Positions 5,170-5,894 of a DNA stretch of 5,894 nucleotides are shown in pieces. The notes under the pieces were generated by a model. The model worked only from the letters and a program-made list of their open reading frames with translations. It was not told where the DNA came from and did not search any database. Made by a program: the position numbers and the translations under genes. Within the stretch, counting starts at the first letter, position 1, and every line of letters begins with the position of its first letter. The DNA is from Chloroflexota bacterium (lineage in GTDB: Bacteria; Chloroflexota; Anaerolineae; Anaerolineales; Villigracilaceae). The stretch covers positions 1-5,894 of the forward strand of contig JAMDBC010000036.1 in NCBI GenBank assembly GCA_023484185.1, in the 5' to 3' direction.

Positions 5170-5894
5170 GCTGACCAATACGCACGCAGGATCGCTTTCC
5201 AGATAATCACCCGTGATTCCATACGCGCGGCCGCGTTGACCGCCGCACACGTCGCGGTATTCGCAGGTCCCGCACACGCCTTTGTATTTATTGGGGTTGC
5301 GCAGGTCTTTGAAGATTTGCGAGTTGCGATAGACATCCACGATATCGTGCTCGCGCACCATGCCCGCGGTGATGGGGAGAAATCCGCTTGGTTGAATTTC
5401 GCCGATATGCGAGATGAACAAAAAGCCGTTGCCATCGTTGACGCCTTTGGTGGGACGATGAAGTCCGTCTGCGTATTGGAAGCCCGCGCTTTGGAACGTG
5501 ACGGGTTTGCCAGTATTTTCGGCGCGCTTGCGTTCAATTGCCACACGGCGATACATCGGCGCGGCAGTGGCTTTGATGTCAAAGGGCGCGGTCTGGGCAA
5601 GATCGTACAGCCAGTTGAAAACCTTCTCGTGCTGCTGGGCAGAGACCATCTGCTCGGCCATGGCGCGTCCCGTGGGGACGAGGAAGAACACCGACCATTG
5701 CACCGCACCGACTTCCTGAATGAACGGAACCATCTCGTGCAGAATGTCCACGTTGTGTTTGGCAATCGTCGTATTGACCTGCACGCTCAAACCGACACCA
5801 TGCGCGCGATGGAGCGTATCCATTGTGCGCTGCCACGAACCTTTGATCTTGCGAAAGTCATCGTGGATTTCCGAGCGCGGCGCGTCGAGCGACA
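5152..5894 (-). CDS. Radical SAM/SPASM-domain protein, AhbD/NirJ-like (C-terminal part, cut by window edge)
   Basis: The frame stays open to the window end, giving 246 residues; the true start and the radical SAM CxxxCxxC motif lie outside. The visible part begins with SLDAPRSEIHDDFRKIKGSW, the conserved strand and helix after the SLDG-type motif of radical SAM barrels, followed by VQVNTTI and the barrel strand VQWSVFFLVPTGRA. The C-terminus is a SPASM-type auxiliary iron-sulfur domain with cysteines at about 5272-5274, 5263-5265, 5245-5247 and 5182-5184 (pattern CGTCEYRDVCGG, then RAYGITGDYLESDPAC). The CGG-RAY-TGDYL-DP-C signature is shared by AhbD (Fe-coproporphyrin decarboxylation to heme), NirJ (heme d1) and a related uncharacterised family resembling TIGR04053. 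Adjacency to hemE supports a tetrapyrrole role, but the reaction is not determined by sequence. The last residues (about SGNRES) come from a 7-bp repeat and look like a non-native tail. Confidence 0.93.
   Translation of the reverse strand, partial: SLDAPRSEIHDDFRKIKGSWQRTMDTLHRAHGVGLSVQVNTTIAKHNVDILHEMVPFIQEVGAVQWSVFFLVPTGRAMAEQMVSAQQHEKVFNWLYDLAQTAPFDIKATAAPMYRRVAIERKRAENTGKPVTFQSAGFQYADGLHRPTKGVNDGNGFLFISHIGEIQPSGFLPITAGMVREHDIVDVYRNSQIFKDLRNPNKYKGVCGTCEYRDVCGGQRGRAYGITGDYLESDPACVLVSGNRES

Larger units (their letters stand above)
547..5894 (-). other. Putative heme-biosynthesis operon (radical SAM, hemE, two membrane proteins, hemY, hemL)
   Basis: Six genes read in the same direction with very short junctions: 12 bases between the radical SAM stop and hemE, 10 between hemE and the first membrane protein, 12 between the two membrane proteins, a 4-base overlap into the oxidase, and 18 bases before the hemL start. 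No room exists for internal terminators or ordinary promoters, and I saw none. The promoter must lie upstream of the window (beyond 5894). Three enzymes belong to one pathway, which supports co-regulation. The operon probably ends after hemL, because what follows is a broken regulator gene, but no convincing terminator is visible there. Confidence 0.8.

Noticed and set aside
5136..5765. Minus-strand 209-codon frame overlapping the radical SAM gene
   Set aside because: It is an out-of-frame shadow, rich in Ser, Arg and Ala without motifs, whereas the other frame carries the SPASM cysteines.

Overview
The window is a tightly packed, leftward-reading (minus-strand) tetrapyrrole gene cluster from a bacterium of moderate GC content. 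In transcription order (right to left) it holds: the C-terminal 246 residues of a radical SAM/SPASM protein of the AhbD/NirJ-like kind (cut by the window edge), uroporphyrinogen decarboxylase hemE, two small paralogous DUF4491-like membrane proteins, an FAD-dependent HemY-type porphyrinogen oxidase, and glutamate-1-semialdehyde aminotransferase hemL. Gaps are 10 to 18 bases and one junction is a 4-base ATGA overlap, so this looks like one operon whose promoter lies beyond position 5894. The gene combination and protein styles suggest Chloroflexota, probably Anaerolineae; this is inference from family resemblance, not a search result.

Region by region (plus-strand coordinates): 1-128 has only a doubtful 32-codon reading frame; 129-507 is the broken 3' third of a LacI-family regulator gene; 547-1830 hemL; 1849-3282 HemY-type oxidase; 3279-3611 and 3624-4037 the membrane-protein pair; 4048-5139 hemE; 5152-5894 the radical SAM gene.

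Functionally, HemL makes 5-aminolevulinate, HemE converts uroporphyrinogen III to coproporphyrinogen III, and the HemY-type enzyme oxidises a porphyrinogen to its porphyrin. The steps between ALA and uroporphyrinogen, a dedicated coproporphyrinogen decarboxylase and ferrochelatase are not in the window. The radical SAM protein may serve a heme-related step, but its reaction is unknown here. The two membrane proteins have no known function.

The most unusual thing is not a gene. Degenerate 7-bp tandem repeats occur at least seven times in the operon, at gene ends, in an intergenic gap and inside reading frames, where they encode the HemE N-terminus, the oxidase C-terminus, and parts of other proteins. 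A separate palindromic repeat supplies the HemE C-terminus and stop codon and the Shine-Dalgarno of the next gene. I see no wholly new biological system; the repeat colonisation of coding sequence, the tandem DUF4491-like pair in a heme operon, and the LacI remnant are the items most worth checking.
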